Shown here: positions 1-9,225 of the stretch, one piece after another
Layout of the letters: every line of letters starts with the position of its first letter
How positions within the stretch are numbered: position 1 is the first letter of the stretch
NCBI GenBank assembly: GCA_903866485.1
Contig: CAIPNT010000108.1
Location: forward strand, 1 to 25,527
Origin: an uncultured Micrococcales bacterium
Lineage (GTDB): Bacteria > Actinomycetota > Actinomycetes > Actinomycetales > Microbacteriaceae
Direction of reading: 5' to 3'
DNA: 25,527 nucleotides
Position numbers and translations under genes: made by a program
The notes under the pieces: model-generated
Database searches by the model: none
Told to the model about the DNA's origin: nothing
Seen by the model: the letters and a program-made list of their open reading frames with translations, nothing else

Positions 1-508
1 CGAAGACCCCACTCGGTTGCCGCACTTCGGTGACCTCTGCGTTCAAGACCACCTGCGAGGGCGGGTCAAACTTGTTTTTGGCGTTGAGGCTCGAGGTCCA
101 GACGTCAACCGAATCGCCTGCGGCCAAAGCGGTTGGCAGTGACATGGTCGAGGTGACCACAACCGGCTGACGGGCATCGATGATGGCGGTGGAAACAGAA
201 CTCTTGGCCACCAACTGACCCTGCTGCACCGATTGCAACAGATAGCCGGATGACTTGAAGTCTGAGGGTTGCAGATAGAGCGACCCCGAATCACCGAGGC
301 TTAGGCGCTGAATCACGAACGAGCCTGCGGTGATCGGTGTGCCGCTGGCCAACGCTGAGGCAGCCACGAGGTATTCGTGGGTCTTGGCGCTAACGTTCAG
401 CGTGAGCCAAGCAGAGAGACCAGCACCAATCGCAAGGCTCATGGCCACCAAAAGGTAGCGGCGTTTGGTGCGTTGAGGAGTGCGGATGCGTTTGCTTGAT
501 TGGGTCAT
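1..508 (-). CDS. SAF-domain membrane protein (CpaB/RcpC-like), C-terminus cut by window edge
   Basis: Read from ATG at 508, the first 169 codons show a basic N-terminus (MTQSSKRIRTPQRTKRR), one hydrophobic segment at about residues 18-35, and then a SAF-like stretch. That stretch runs from the segment YLVAASALASGTPITAGSF to a later part with PTALAAGDSVDVW. SAF domains of this kind occur in CpaB/RcpC pilus-assembly proteins and in stand-alone actinobacterial homologues; here only the general fold family is supported. The protein is probably anchored in the membrane by the N-terminal segment with the SAF domain outside. The gene lies 28 bases after the stop of the 160-residue gene and is probably co-transcribed with it. 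No strong Shine-Dalgarno is visible before the ATG. Whether pilus or secretion genes follow lies outside the window. Confidence 0.75.
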   Translation of the reverse strand, partial: MTQSSKRIRTPQRTKRRYLLVAMSLAIGAGLSAWLTLNVSAKTHEYLVAASALASGTPITAGSFVIQRLSLGDSGSLYLQPSDFKSSGYLLQSVQQGQLVAKSSVSTAIIDARQPVVVTSTMSLPTALAAGDSVDVWTSSLNAKNKFDPPSQVVLNAEVTEVRQPSGVF

Positions 509-536
509 GAAGCCAGAATGCAACGGAAGCATTTTG

Positions 537-1022
537 CTATCCCAAGTTATTCACAGCCAAAAGCTCGAGAATGGCCACCGATGCCAAAGGCAGCAAAAAC
601 ACGCCATGTTCAACCGACTCGACCAAAAGAACCTGCTGCTGCAGGCTTAGCAGCTGCCCGTTATCGGCTTGATCCGAACCACGGTTGAACCACCGGATAG
701 TCACTGGCAGTTTCAAGCCATCCAAGATTTCTGCAGCTGAGAAATCAGTGAACCTGGTCGGCTCACCCGACTGAATGCGCATAACCACCGGCTCGATTCT
801 CTGCACCCCTGCGAGCAGAACCATCATCCAGGATGTTTGGTCGAGACTAGCTCCCCCGCAAAAATCATGACCCACAATTGGTGCCGCCAGGGTGAGTCGG
901 CGGCCGTCGGCAAGCACCAAATCGAGCAAAGATGAATCGCCAAGCAAGCCAAGATTTGAAGCTTCGCCAAGTCGAGCTTCGAATGCCACTTCGAGGTCTT
1001 CAAAAAGATTTTCGAGGTTCAT
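537..1022 (-). CDS. Conserved actinobacterial protein of unknown function
   Basis: A 161-residue soluble protein with no signal peptide or membrane segment. The N-terminus MNLENLFEDLEVAFEARL resembles the opening of a widespread actinobacterial family of unknown function (pattern M-x-W/L-x-x-LF-x-DLE). The rest is mostly small beta-strand-like hydrophobic stretches ending in LLPLASVAILELLAV, also typical of that family. This assignment rests on memory of the family pattern and is moderate. The reading frame is open upstream to 1109, but those extra 29 residues are basic and low in family-like character. The internal ATG at 1022 fits the conserved start, although the ribosome-binding signal (AAGG about 17 bases upstream) is poor. 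It is followed closely by the SAF-domain gene and is divergent from the Rv3235-like gene. No function is assigned. Confidence 0.7.
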   Translation of the reverse strand: MNLENLFEDLEVAFEARLGEASNLGLLGDSSLLDLVLADGRRLTLAAPIVGHDFCGGASLDQTSWMMVLLAGVQRIEPVVMRIQSGEPTRFTDFSAAEILDGLKLPVTIRWFNRGSDQADNGQLLSLQQQVLLVESVEHGVFLLPLASVAILELLAVNNLG

Positions 1023-1100
1023 GTTCGCATTTTGTAACACCTTGCCGTTTTTCGACCGAAGTTTTCCACATCCTGAAAAATTTCTCTTTACAGCGCGTTG

Positions 1101-1118
1101 TGCAAGCAATAACTTGCA
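1101..1118. promoter_or_regulatory. Inverted repeat in divergent intergenic region (possible operator)
   Basis: TGCAAG and CTTGCA form a perfect 6-bp inverted repeat around a 6-base AT-rich centre. It sits in the 136-base gap between the divergent 160-residue gene and the Rv3235-like gene. The position suits an operator or bidirectional control site, but a 6-bp repeat can arise by chance. No convincing -35/-10 pair was found for either gene. Confidence 0.25.
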
Positions 1119-1158
1119 ATTCCTTCAACTTTTTCGGGGGAGAAAGGACGGGTCAAAT

Positions 1159-1683
1159 ATGTCGACAACGACACCCGAGCCAAACAATGAAGGCAACACC
1201 AAACCGGATGGCGCGGCACAAGCGCCAACCAATCAGGCCGAGGGGGCAACGGCCAAAAATCGAGCACCGCTCAAAAGACGCAACGTCAAAAACAAAATCG
1301 AAGAAGAAGACTTTTTCGGAGTTCAATATTCACGCACCCAAGATTTGCCAGATCCTGAAGACAGTTTGAAGGCACTGGCCACCGGGGTGGTCGAGGTTAT
1401 CGGCGGCAGTCGCCAAGTTGAGCAGTTGGCAAGGTGGCTATCAGACGAGGTCTACCAGCGGCTGCAACTTAGGGCCAATAAGGCAAGAATCCAACGAGCC
1501 GAGGCGGGCAAAGTTGCCCACTTTCAAAACCTTACGGTTCTGAGCCTGCGCACCAGCTCACCAAGAGACGGGGTGATCGAATCTGTGGTGCTGCTGAACT
1601 CTCGAAGCCGCACCCGGGCCGTGACCATTAGGTTGGAGGGCATCAATGCCCGGTGGCGGGCTACTTCGGTTTCGCTGATATAA
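1159..1683 (+). CDS. Rv3235 family protein
   Basis: 174 residues from the ATG at 1159, which is preceded by a good purine-rich ribosome-binding site (AGAAAGGA at 1141-1148, spacing 10). This makes it preferable to the longer open frame starting at 892, which would run antisense through the neighbouring gene. The first 45 residues are polar, low-complexity and Lys/Arg-rich. The remainder is a compact domain ending in a beta-rich part (AVTIRLEGINARWRATSVSL) that matches the C-terminal pattern of the actinobacterial Rv3235 family. Genes of this family sit next to secA in many actinobacteria, as here. The biochemical role is unknown. There is no signal peptide, so the product is probably cytoplasmic. 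It converges on secA across a strong hairpin. Confidence 0.8.
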   Translation: MSTTTPEPNNEGNTKPDGAAQAPTNQAEGATAKNRAPLKRRNVKNKIEEEDFFGVQYSRTQDLPDPEDSLKALATGVVEVIGGSRQVEQLARWLSDEVYQRLQLRANKARIQRAEAGKVAHFQNLTVLSLRTSSPRDGVIESVVLLNSRSRTRAVTIRLEGINARWRATSVSLI

Positions 1684-1686
1684 AAT

Positions 1687-1715
1687 GTTGCCCCTCCGAA
1701 AATCGGAGGGGCAAC
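1687..1715. terminator. Bidirectional hairpin terminator between Rv3235-like gene and secA
   Basis: GTTGCCCCTCCGA (1687-1699) and TCGGAGGGGCAAC (1703-1715) form a perfect 13-bp GC-rich stem with an AAA loop. It lies 3 bases after the stop of the plus-strand gene and 16 bases after the stop of secA on the minus strand. Flanks are short and T-rich on both transcribed sides (TACCTTTAA going right, ATTTTATA going left). It probably ends both convergent transcripts. Confidence 0.85.
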
Positions 1716-1731
1716 TACCTTTAACGGTCAA

Positions 1732-4401
1732 TTAGCTCTTAAAGAACGAGCTTCCCTGGCCGCCAGCCTCAGGTTTCTGAGTTGCGCCCGGCTGGGTTGG
1801 CGCAGGTGCAGGTGCGTTAGCACCGTGAATCTCTGCAGAGCCATCCTCGCTCGGTGAAATGTAAGTCAACTGTGATTGATCAACAGTTGGCGCCGCAGCG
1901 ACCTGAACCTCAACCTCGAGGTTGAACAAGAAGCCAATTGACTCTTCTTTGATGGCACCCATCATCTGCTGGAACATGTCATAACCCTCGCGCTGGTATT
2001 CAACCAACGGGTCACGCTGAGCCATAGCACGAAGGCCGATGCCTTCTTTTAGGTAGTCCATCTCATAGAGGTGATCGCGCCACTTGCGGTCAACAACCGA
2101 GAGCACAACGCGACGCTCAAGCTCACGCATGGCCTCTTCGCCGATGGTTTCTTCACGCGTTTCGTAGGCGATGCGAGCGTCACTGGTGAGCTCACGGGTC
2201 AGCCATGACTTGGTTAGCTTCGAACGGTTGCCGGCCTCAACCAACACCTCTTGAATAGAGATGCCAACCGGATAGATGGTGCGAAGCTCAGCCCAAAGCG
2301 CCTCAAGATCCCAGTCTGAACCTGAAGTCTCAGAGATGTGGCTATCGACAATGGCAGAGATTACGTCGCCCAAGAAACCCTCGGTGCGCGACTTAATGTC
2401 GTCACCCTCGAGAATGTGTCGGCGGTCGCTGTAGATGGCCTCACGCTGACGGTTTAGCACATCGTCATACTTCAAAACGTTCTTGCGAACCTCTGCGTTG
2501 CGACCTTCAACCTGGTTTTGGGCGCTGGCGATTGCTCGGCTAACCAACTTCGACTCGATAGCGGTTTCATCTGGCACACCAGGACGGTTCATCAAGGCGC
2601 TGGCTGCACCAGAGTTGAACAAACGCATAAGGTCGTCGGTTAGAGAAAGGTAGAAACGAGATTCACCCTTGTCACCCTGACGACCGGCACGACCACGCAA
2701 CTGGTTGTCGATGCGGCGAGATTCGTGACGTTCGGTGCCAAGCACATAGAGTCCGCCAACCTCAAGAACCTTTTGAGCTTCAATCTCAACCTCGGCCTTG
2801 ATCTTTTCGAACTCAGCGTGCCAGGCAGCCTCATAGGCCTCTGGGCTTTCTTCGGCGTTTAGGCCGCGCTTGGCGAGGGCATCAACGGTTAAGAACTCGG
2901 TGTTTCCACCGAGCATGATGTCGGTTCCACGACCGGCCATGTTGGTTGCCACGGTGACTGCGCCAAGGCGACCAGCCTGTGCAACAATGGCTGCCTCACG
3001 GGCGTGGTTCTTGGCGTTTAGAACCTCGTGGCGAACTCCGGCCTTAGCCAAGAGCTTTGAAAGGTATTCGCTCTTCTCGACGCTGGTGGTTCCAACCAAA
3101 ACCGGCTGACCATTCTCGTGGCGCTTAGCGATGTCTTTGACAACTTCGTTGAACTTGATTTCTTCGTTCTTGAAGATCAGGTCTGGCTGGTCAAGTCGAA
3201 CCATTGGCTTGTTGGTCGGAATCGGAACCACACCAAGCTTGTAGGTGCTCATGAACTCGCCAGCTTCGGTTTCAGCGGTTCCGGTCATGCCCGAGATCTT
3301 GTTATAAAGACGGAAGTAGTTCTGCAGTGTCACTGTTGCCAGAGTCTGGTTCTCAGCCTTAACCTCCACACCCTCCTTGGCCTCAATGGCCTGGTGGATG
3401 CCCTCGTTATAGCGACGACCAGCCAGGATGCGGCCGGTGTGCTCATCAACGATCAGCACCTCGCCATCCATGACAACATAGTCTTTGTCGCGCTTGAACA
3501 AAGACTTGGCACGAATCGAGTTGTTTAGAAACGAGATCAGAGGGGTGTTTGACGACTCATAGAGGTTGTTGATGCCCAGGTAGTCTTCTACCTTTTCGAT
3601 GCCAGGCTCAAGGATGCCTACGGTGCGCTTCTTTTCGTCGACTTCATAATCGATAACCGGCTGAAGCTTTTCGGCAATTTTCGCAAACTCTGCGAACCAG
3701 CGGTTGGCGTCGCCCGAGGCAGGACCAGAGATGATTAGCGGGGTGCGGGCCTCGTCGATAAGAATCGAGTCAACCTCGTCGACGATTGCAAAGAAGTGAC
3801 CGCGCTGAACCAGGTCAGACTGCGACCAGGCCATGTTGTCGCGAAGATAGTCGAAACCAAACTCGTTGTTGGTGCCATATGTGATGTCGGCGAGGTATTG
3901 CTCGCGACGAACTGCAGGCTCCTGGTTTGAGATGATGCAACCGGTGGTCATGCCCAAGGCGCGGAAAACTCGGCCCATGAGCTCACTCTGATAGTGAGCC
4001 AAGAAGTCGTTCACGGTGACCACGTGCACTCCGCGACCAGCGATGGCGTTTAGGTAGGCCGGAAGGGTTGCCACCAGGGTCTTACCTTCACCGGTCTTCA
4101 TCTCAGCGATGTTGCCAAGGTGAAGCGCGGCACCACCCATGAGCTGAACGTCGAATGGGCGCATTCCAAGGGTGCGCTTGGCAGCCTCGCGAACGGCGGC
4201 AAATGCTTCAGGCAGAAGGTCATCCAAGCTCTCGCCAGCGGCATAGCGCTCGCGCAGCACGGCGGTCTCGCCGCGCAGCTCTTCGTCGGTTAGCTGCACA
4301 AAGTTTTCTTCGAGCGCGTTAATGGCGTCGGCATAGTTGCGCAACTTCGCAAGCAGGCGGCCTTCGCCCGCGCGCAGAAGTTTGTCGATGATATTTGCCA
4401 A
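1732..4401 (-). CDS. secA: Preprotein translocase ATPase SecA
   Basis: The 889-residue motor ATPase of the Sec pathway drives unfolded preproteins through SecYEG at the membrane. Visible landmarks are the family N-terminus ([15 protein letters not shown]), a Walker A loop GEGKT at residues 104-108, the DEAD-type Walker B VDEVD at 207-211 followed by [12 protein letters not shown], and the helicase region with NMAGRGTDI and RGRAGRQGD. The start codon is TTG (4401), with GGAG 7 bases upstream; the resulting [10 protein letters not shown] matches the family start. The C-terminus is a Pro/Ala/Gly-rich tail ending GQGSSFFKS and lacks the Cys/His zinc-binding tail of many proteobacterial SecA proteins. 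As the housekeeping paralogue it would correspond to SecA1; a second SecA is not in the window. It is separated from the upstream hpf gene by a hairpin, so it probably has its own promoter as well. Confidence 0.98.
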   Translation of the reverse strand: MANIIDKLLRAGEGRLLAKLRNYADAINALEENFVQLTDEELRGETAVLRERYAAGESLDDLLPEAFAAVREAAKRTLGMRPFDVQLMGGAALHLGNIAEMKTGEGKTLVATLPAYLNAIAGRGVHVVTVNDFLAHYQSELMGRVFRALGMTTGCIISNQEPAVRREQYLADITYGTNNEFGFDYLRDNMAWSQSDLVQRGHFFAIVDEVDSILIDEARTPLIISGPASGDANRWFAEFAKIAEKLQPVIDYEVDEKKRTVGILEPGIEKVEDYLGINNLYESSNTPLISFLNNSIRAKSLFKRDKDYVVMDGEVLIVDEHTGRILAGRRYNEGIHQAIEAKEGVEVKAENQTLATVTLQNYFRLYNKISGMTGTAETEAGEFMSTYKLGVVPIPTNKPMVRLDQPDLIFKNEEIKFNEVVKDIAKRHENGQPVLVGTTSVEKSEYLSKLLAKAGVRHEVLNAKNHAREAAIVAQAGRLGAVTVATNMAGRGTDIMLGGNTEFLTVDALAKRGLNAEESPEAYEAAWHAEFEKIKAEVEIEAQKVLEVGGLYVLGTERHESRRIDNQLRGRAGRQGDKGESRFYLSLTDDLMRLFNSGAASALMNRPGVPDETAIESKLVSRAIASAQNQVEGRNAEVRKNVLKYDDVLNRQREAIYSDRRHILEGDDIKSRTEGFLGDVISAIVDSHISETSGSDWDLEALWAELRTIYPVGISIQEVLVEAGNRSKLTKSWLTRELTSDARIAYETREETIGEEAMRELERRVVLSVVDRKWRDHLYEMDYLKEGIGLRAMAQRDPLVEYQREGYDMFQQMMGAIKEESIGFLFNLEVEVQVAAAPTVDQSQLTYISPSEDGSAEIHGANAPAPAPTQPGATQKPEAGGQGSSFFKS

Positions 4402-4445
4402 GATTTTGCTCCAAACCGGTTGTGTGGTCTTGTGTCAATCTTAGA

Positions 4446-4480
4446 CGAAGGGCCCAGCCTTAGACCGGCTGAGCCCCTCG
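4446..4480 (-). terminator. Hairpin terminator or attenuator downstream of hpf
   Basis: Read on the minus strand, a 14-base arm (4480-4467) pairs along its full length with 4459-4446 around a 7-base loop, using two G-U wobbles. On the plus strand the same two positions are A-C mismatches, which argues for selection on the minus-strand RNA. A smaller hairpin (TTCGC at 4481-4485 with GCGAA at 4492-4496) lies immediately before it. The T-tract is poor, so termination may be partial and secA may receive some read-through. Confidence 0.6.
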
Positions 4481-4531
4481 TTCGCTAACAGGCGAATGTT
4501 GTGATTTCTGCTCTTTTCAGACCGAGTTCGC

Positions 4532-5158
4532 CTATGCCAGTGTCATGACTCCATAGCTCCAGCCCTTGCGACGATAGACCACGCTTGGCTTTGAGGTTTC
4601 GGCATCTAGAAAAAGGTAGAAATCGTGGCCGACCAGCTCCATGTGATAGAGCGCGTCGTCAACTGACATTGGCTGACCGGCAAACTGCTTGCGGCGAATA
4701 ACCACCGGGCTGTCACCAAAGTCTGGGGCTTCAGAAGTGTCGGCAACCTCTGCATGCTTGCCAAGCAAAACATCGGCGTCTACGGCGTGAATGTCAAGCG
4801 AGGCAAAGTCAGATGCGGTGAGCTCGCTTGTGCCGATGGTGCCGTGGGCGCCGTGGTGAACCTTGCGGCGATCGCCTAGACGACGAAGGCGTTCAGACAA
4901 CTTGCCAAAGGCAATGTCAAATGCAGAAAACTTGTCGCCGGCGTGAGCCTCGGCGCGAATGACGTGACCCGGTTCGACCACGGTCAACTCAACCTGATCT
5001 TCGGGGCCGGAGGTTCTGCTTCGGTCATGTCTGGTCACTTTGATGTCAAGCGACTGCACCCTGTGGGCCAGTTGTTCAACCTTGTGGGCACGTTCTTCGA
5101 CATAGTCGCGAAAACGGTCAGAGACACTCAAGTTTCGAGCAGTGATGTTGATTTCCAT
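4532..5158 (-). CDS. hpf: Ribosome hibernation-promoting factor, long form
   Basis: 208 residues, the size of long HPF proteins, which dimerise 70S ribosomes into inactive 100S particles during stress or stationary phase. The N-terminal S30AE-type domain (about residues 1-105) begins MEINITARNLSVSDRFRDYVEE. A variable linker follows, and then the C-terminal dimerisation domain (about 150-208) with VIRRKQF, PMSVDDALYHMELVGHDFYLF and VVYRRKGWSYGVM, the usual HPF signature. ATG at 5158 has a textbook GGAGG ribosome-binding site 5 bases upstream, suggesting strong translation. It is placed 40 bases after the ComF-family gene and ahead of secA, as in mycobacteria (Rv3241c-Rv3240c order). Confidence 0.95.
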   Translation of the reverse strand: MEINITARNLSVSDRFRDYVEERAHKVEQLAHRVQSLDIKVTRHDRSRTSGPEDQVELTVVEPGHVIRAEAHAGDKFSAFDIAFGKLSERLRRLGDRRKVHHGAHGTIGTSELTASDFASLDIHAVDADVLLGKHAEVADTSEAPDFGDSPVVIRRKQFAGQPMSVDDALYHMELVGHDFYLFLDAETSKPSVVYRRKGWSYGVMTLA

Positions 5159-5198
5159 GATTACCTCCGTTTCGGGCTCCGTTGCCCGTGAATGAAAG

Positions 5199-5903
5199 TT
5201 ATACCCATTTTGGATTTTGCGTTGACATTTTTAGAAGACTCTCAGCAAAAGTGATAAATCCCGCAACCCGGGCACCTGCCTCGCTTGACGCGCGGTGCGC
5301 CTCGGCCAGGGTTGAGCCCGTGGTCACCACGTCGTCAACCAAAATCACATTCTTACCTGACATCCAGTTGCTGGCGCGCATAGAACCAACCAAGTTTTGA
5401 GCCCGATCGACTGCCGAGAGCAAAGATTGATCATCAACGGCTCGCACGAATCGCAGCCCGTCAGCCGAGGCTAAGTGACCAAAACTGCCCGATGTCTTGC
5501 GAGAACGCTCGCGACGGGCCGACCTAGCCAGCCTGCTGGCCAAAACCCATCCGGGTGAATAGCCCCTGCGCCTATAGTTTTGCCTCGAACTCGGAAGCCC
5601 GACCAACAGAACCTCGTCGAGGTCGAAACAATCAAGTAGGTTGCACATTGCATCGGCCATAGTTGTTGCCAAACAGGTTTGGCCCTGCTCTTTGAAGGCG
5701 TGAATCACCTGCTGCGCAATCGGCCCATAGTCACAGACCGCAAATCCCCGCAGGTGACCTCGGCTGACCTGCCTTGGCCTAAACGCCAAGGCATCGGTGC
5801 AACCGTCGCACAGTGGCCTGCCCGGTCGACTGCAAGCTGCACAGGTGGTGGGCAACAAGACGTTCAGAATAGAAAACTCAGGTGTCACCCCAGAATCTTG
5901 CAC
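5199..5903 (-). CDS. ComF family phosphoribosyltransferase-like protein
   Basis: 234 residues with an N-terminal four-cysteine zinc ribbon (C21, C24, C32, C35) and a C-terminal type I phosphoribosyltransferase domain. The PRPP-binding loop VDDVVTTGST is at about 189-198, and the ComF signatures AFKEQG (about 69-74) and LVGLPSSRQNYRRRGYSP are present. ComF is needed for DNA uptake in some competent bacteria, but in actinobacteria this gene occurs without a full competence set and its substrate is unknown. The start is GTG at 5903 with AAGG about 9 bases upstream; an in-frame TAG directly precedes it, so it cannot start earlier. A second GTG at codon 6 is an alternative. It lies 68 bases after lpqB and 40 bases before hpf in the same operon-like run. 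Confidence 0.9.
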   Translation of the reverse strand: MQDSGVTPEFSILNVLLPTTCAACSRPGRPLCDGCTDALAFRPRQVSRGHLRGFAVCDYGPIAQQVIHAFKEQGQTCLATTMADAMCNLLDCFDLDEVLLVGLPSSRQNYRRRGYSPGWVLASRLARSARRERSRKTSGSFGHLASADGLRFVRAVDDQSLLSAVDRAQNLVGSMRASNWMSGKNVILVDDVVTTGSTLAEAHRASSEAGARVAGFITFAESLLKMSTQNPKWV

Positions 5904-5971
5904 CTAGGTTGACCTTGTGCGCCCATAGCGGCTTCGATATGTGCAAAACCAGGGCGCGCAAGGCCATGAGC

Positions 5972-7645
5972 TTAGTTGGCGAAGTGAACGGCCAAAACCT
6001 TGATATCGATGAGTGACCAGTTTAGGTTTTTGTATTCAAAGAGGTTTTGCGAAGAGTCAATGGCATAGACCACATCAGCAGCATTTTGAGCGGCAATCAA
6101 CTTGGCAGAATCAATCGACCCCAGCTGAGTTGAAGAGCCACCAATTGAGACATACTCGGCGGTTGCCGAACCCGCACCCTGGTTAGTCAAAACTGCAAGG
6201 GTGTTTTCGTCACTCCAACTGACCGAAATCGGGCTATCGCTTGCCTTGACAACCTCGATCGGTGCGGCGAGGCCAATTGGAAGCCCAGCCGAGTTTCGAA
6301 TGATTGCCGCCACTTCGACCGATACCGATGTGCCAGAACCAACCAGGAAGGCGATTCTTGAACCTTCGGCGCTGATCGAAAACTGGCGTCTCGGATAAGA
6401 ATCAATCCAACCTGGCTGAAGGGTCGAGCGGGAGTCATCGGCGGCTGTCACCAGAACCGGCTGATTTGGTTGCTTTGGAATCGTCCAGAGATAGCCATAT
6501 GCGTCGAAGCTGGGAGCCAATAGCCCCGACCTCGAATCGATGAGCTTTGGGGTGGCAGCGAAAATGCCGAGCCTCGCGCGATAGACACCGAAGGCTGTCT
6601 TGAGCGCGACCCAGTTTTGAGAGTTAGTGATGGCAAAGTCGGTTGCGCCAAACTTTTGCACCAACGACTGCGAACCGGCCACCGGGGTTGTGCCATCGGT
6701 AGTTAGGTTTTCGAGCTGATCACCGGTGAGAATAACCGCATTTGAGCTGATCTTGCTTGGTTGCACATCGGTGCGATCGAGAATCTCTTGAGGGCCGCGC
6801 TCCACCGAAATCGAGACGCCATAGACATTGGGCAACTGGCTTAGGGTGGCCCTGATCTGAGCCTTCATCAGTTGCTTTTCGGGCGCCTTCAAACTCAGCA
6901 CCTTGGCGTTGAGGTCAACAGCGGCAACACCGTTGGCGACGGTGACCGAGCTAAGCGACAGGGTCGTGCCTGCAGGCAGAGCCGAAACCACAGCCGGTTT
7001 CAACCACTGACTCGGTCCAGCCAAAAGTGCGTTGATCATGCGGGTGGCTGTTGAGGCTCGGCTCGGAAACCACCTGAGATCTGGCACGAGATGGGTGCGT
7101 GGCTGGTCATAGAAATAGATCGAATAACTCTTGAAGATGACGTCAAAAACCGGGCGAATCAGGATGGTCAGATTTGGCGCCTGAGAGATGCGCCACTCCC
7201 CATTTTCACGAACCATTTGAAAGTCGAGCATTCGGGTGGTGCCGGCATCCATGACCTGATAGTGGCCGTCGGCATCAACACTTGCCTGCACCTGAACCGA
7301 AACTCTGGCGGTTTGACTCGAACCAAAACTGGTCTGCGGCGTGCCCTCTTGGATGAGCACCTCGTCATTCGGGTTCCACTTTGACCTGAAACTCTGCGCC
7401 AAATACTTGCGCGCGACCTCATAATCGTTTTGCGGCCCGGTGCCGGCGTTGAGAAAACCATCCAAGACATCCTGCTGGGTTTCGCCCGCGGACGGCCCAG
7501 GTGGTGAGTAATAGAGGTAGTCAGCCGAACTATCAGACTTAATATCTGGGCCGATCTTGATTTCTGAAGACTTAGGCAGCTGCGCACAGGCGGCCAAGGC
7601 CAGCACGGTGACGGCTGCCACGAGTGACTTGAATAGCTTTGGCAT
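5972..7645 (-). CDS. lpqB: Lipoprotein LpqB, partner of MtrAB
   Basis: 557 residues with a lipoprotein signal peptide; the lipobox LAAC puts the lipidated cysteine at residue 20, anchoring it outside the membrane. A GerMN domain occupies about residues 198-285 (RMINALLAGPSQWLKPAVV onward). The C-terminal half, about 320-557, is a beta-propeller-like region typical of LpqB. In mycobacteria LpqB binds the sensor domain of MtrB and modulates its signalling. The stop of mtrB and the start of lpqB share a base (TAATG at 7647-7643), so translation is probably coupled. This is the conserved mtrA-mtrB-lpqB order. Confidence 0.95.
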   Translation of the reverse strand: MPKLFKSLVAAVTVLALAACAQLPKSSEIKIGPDIKSDSSADYLYYSPPGPSAGETQQDVLDGFLNAGTGPQNDYEVARKYLAQSFRSKWNPNDEVLIQEGTPQTSFGSSQTARVSVQVQASVDADGHYQVMDAGTTRMLDFQMVRENGEWRISQAPNLTILIRPVFDVIFKSYSIYFYDQPRTHLVPDLRWFPSRASTATRMINALLAGPSQWLKPAVVSALPAGTTLSLSSVTVANGVAAVDLNAKVLSLKAPEKQLMKAQIRATLSQLPNVYGVSISVERGPQEILDRTDVQPSKISSNAVILTGDQLENLTTDGTTPVAGSQSLVQKFGATDFAITNSQNWVALKTAFGVYRARLGIFAATPKLIDSRSGLLAPSFDAYGYLWTIPKQPNQPVLVTAADDSRSTLQPGWIDSYPRRQFSISAEGSRIAFLVGSGTSVSVEVAAIIRNSAGLPIGLAAPIEVVKASDSPISVSWSDENTLAVLTNQGAGSATAEYVSIGGSSTQLGSIDSAKLIAAQNAADVVYAIDSSQNLFEYKNLNWSLIDIKVLAVHFAN

Positions 7646-9225
7646 TATCTGATCCCGCCCTTCTTGGCCTTCTTAGGTGGCAACGGCAGTGGAGATTGCG
7701 TGAAAACCATTCCCTTGCGACGCGGAAGGGTCAACCTAAACGAGGCACCCTCATTAGGTTTGGCCCAAACCTGCAGCCACCCATCGTGCAGGTGTGTATC
7801 TTCGAGCGAGATCGCGAGACCCAGTCCGGTGCCGCCCGTGGTGCGCTTGCGAGCCGGATCTGCGCGCCAAAAGCGGTCGAACACTCGGTCTACCTCGGTT
7901 CGTGTCATGCCAACACCGGCATCCGTGACGCTCACGGCTACGGCTGATTCGTTCATGCCGACGGCTACCTTGATTGGTTTGCCCTCGCCATGTTCGATGG
8001 CATTGGCCAAGAGGTTGCGAAGCAGACGCTCGATGCGGCGGCCATCTATCTCGGCCTCCACTGCACCGTTTGGAATATCGATTTCGATTGCCGAACCCTT
8101 GCTTGATGCCAGAGGCTCGATGCCTGCGATGGCCATGCCGACAATGCCGTTTAGATCTTGCATCTCAAGGTCGGCGGTGACTGCACCGGCGTCATAGCGT
8201 GAAATCTCAAGCAGATCGTTGAGCAGCTGTTGAAAGCGCTCGATCTGATCGTGCATCAACTCGGCCGAGCGCTTAATCGGTGGCGAGAGTGAATCACGAC
8301 TGGCAAAAATCATGTCGCCGGCGAGCTTGATGGTGGTTAGCGGGGTGCGAAGTTCGTGAGACACATCCGAGACGAAGCGCTGTTGCATCTTTGACAGGCT
8401 GGCCAACTGGGTGATCTGGTTTTGCAGCGACTGCGCCATGCGGTTGAAAGACCTAGCCAACACAGCGATGATGTCTTCACCGCGTTCGGGCAAACGTCGG
8501 TCAAGTGCACCATCGGCTAGCTGCTCAGACACCTCTGCCGCCATGCGCACCGGACGCACCAACCAGTCGGTGACAAAGAAGCTGATGGCACCAATCATGA
8601 ACATCAGCATGAGGCCGCCAAATATGAGGGTGCGCTGAACAAAGTCGAGGGTCTGCTGTTCGCTGTTGAGGTCGAAAACCAGATAGAGCTCATAGTTGCC
8701 GGCAAGTGGAATCTGCACCGGCGCTCCAACCACAATGCCCGGATGCTGGTCTGAGCCAGTTGGAATCGCTATCGACTGATAGAGCAGTTTTCCCGCCGAC
8801 TTACGAACCCGTTCGCGCAGACTAGCAGGGATGATCTTGACATCCAGCTCGGCAGAAATCGGACTCTGCAAAACCTGGGTGTTGGCCTGACCCGGGCTGC
8901 GCAACAAGGCAACCTTGCGAGAGTTTGTGGTGCCGGTTGATTCGATGCTTGGCACGATGGTGTTCATCAGGGTTTGAAGCGCAACCTCATTGCTCACGCT
9001 TGAAGCCGAGAAGGTGTTTTGCACCTCAACCACAGCTCGCGAAGACTCAGCCAAAACCTGGGCCTGACGGGTTGCAAACAAGCCGTTGCCAATTGAATAG
9101 CTTAGAAAACCGCCAACGATGGCTAGAGCAATTCCAGAGGTGACCAGAGTCGTGAGAACGGCTCTAACCTGAAGCGAACGCCGAAAAAGGCCTATCGCCC
9201 ATGAGGCGACGCCACGAAAACGCAC
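7645..9225 (-). CDS. mtrB: Sensor histidine kinase MtrB
   Basis: 526-residue membrane kinase that phosphorylates MtrA and links cell-wall state to division and DNA replication. Two membrane segments (about 21-46 and 199-219) flank an extracytoplasmic sensor domain. HAMP follows at about 220-272, and the dimerisation H-box FVSDVSHELRTPLTTIK carries phosphoacceptor His290. The ATPase domain has an N-box with N404 and N408, DAGVGM at 435-440 and GTGLGL at 465-470. The start is GTG at 9225, directly after the mtrA TAA stop (TAAGTG), a tight coupling. All catalytic residues expected of an active kinase are present. Confidence 0.96.
   Translation of the reverse strand: MRFRGVASWAIGLFRRSLQVRAVLTTLVTSGIALAIVGGFLSYSIGNGLFATRQAQVLAESSRAVVEVQNTFSASSVSNEVALQTLMNTIVPSIESTGTTNSRKVALLRSPGQANTQVLQSPISAELDVKIIPASLRERVRKSAGKLLYQSIAIPTGSDQHPGIVVGAPVQIPLAGNYELYLVFDLNSEQQTLDFVQRTLIFGGLMLMFMIGAISFFVTDWLVRPVRMAAEVSEQLADGALDRRLPERGEDIIAVLARSFNRMAQSLQNQITQLASLSKMQQRFVSDVSHELRTPLTTIKLAGDMIFASRDSLSPPIKRSAELMHDQIERFQQLLNDLLEISRYDAGAVTADLEMQDLNGIVGMAIAGIEPLASSKGSAIEIDIPNGAVEAEIDGRRIERLLRNLLANAIEHGEGKPIKVAVGMNESAVAVSVTDAGVGMTRTEVDRVFDRFWRADPARKRTTGGTGLGLAISLEDTHLHDGWLQVWAKPNEGASFRLTLPRRKGMVFTQSPLPLPPKKAKKGGIR

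Noticed and set aside
1023..1109. 29-residue N-terminal extension of the 160-residue gene
   Set aside because: It is basic and unlike the family start MNLENLFEDLE; the internal ATG is preferred.
4433..4438. Perfect minus-strand -35 box TTGACA upstream of secA
   Set aside because: At 17-18 bases downstream the sequence is TTTGGA/TTGGAG, which overlaps the ribosome-binding site and is not a -10 box, so a promoter is not supported.
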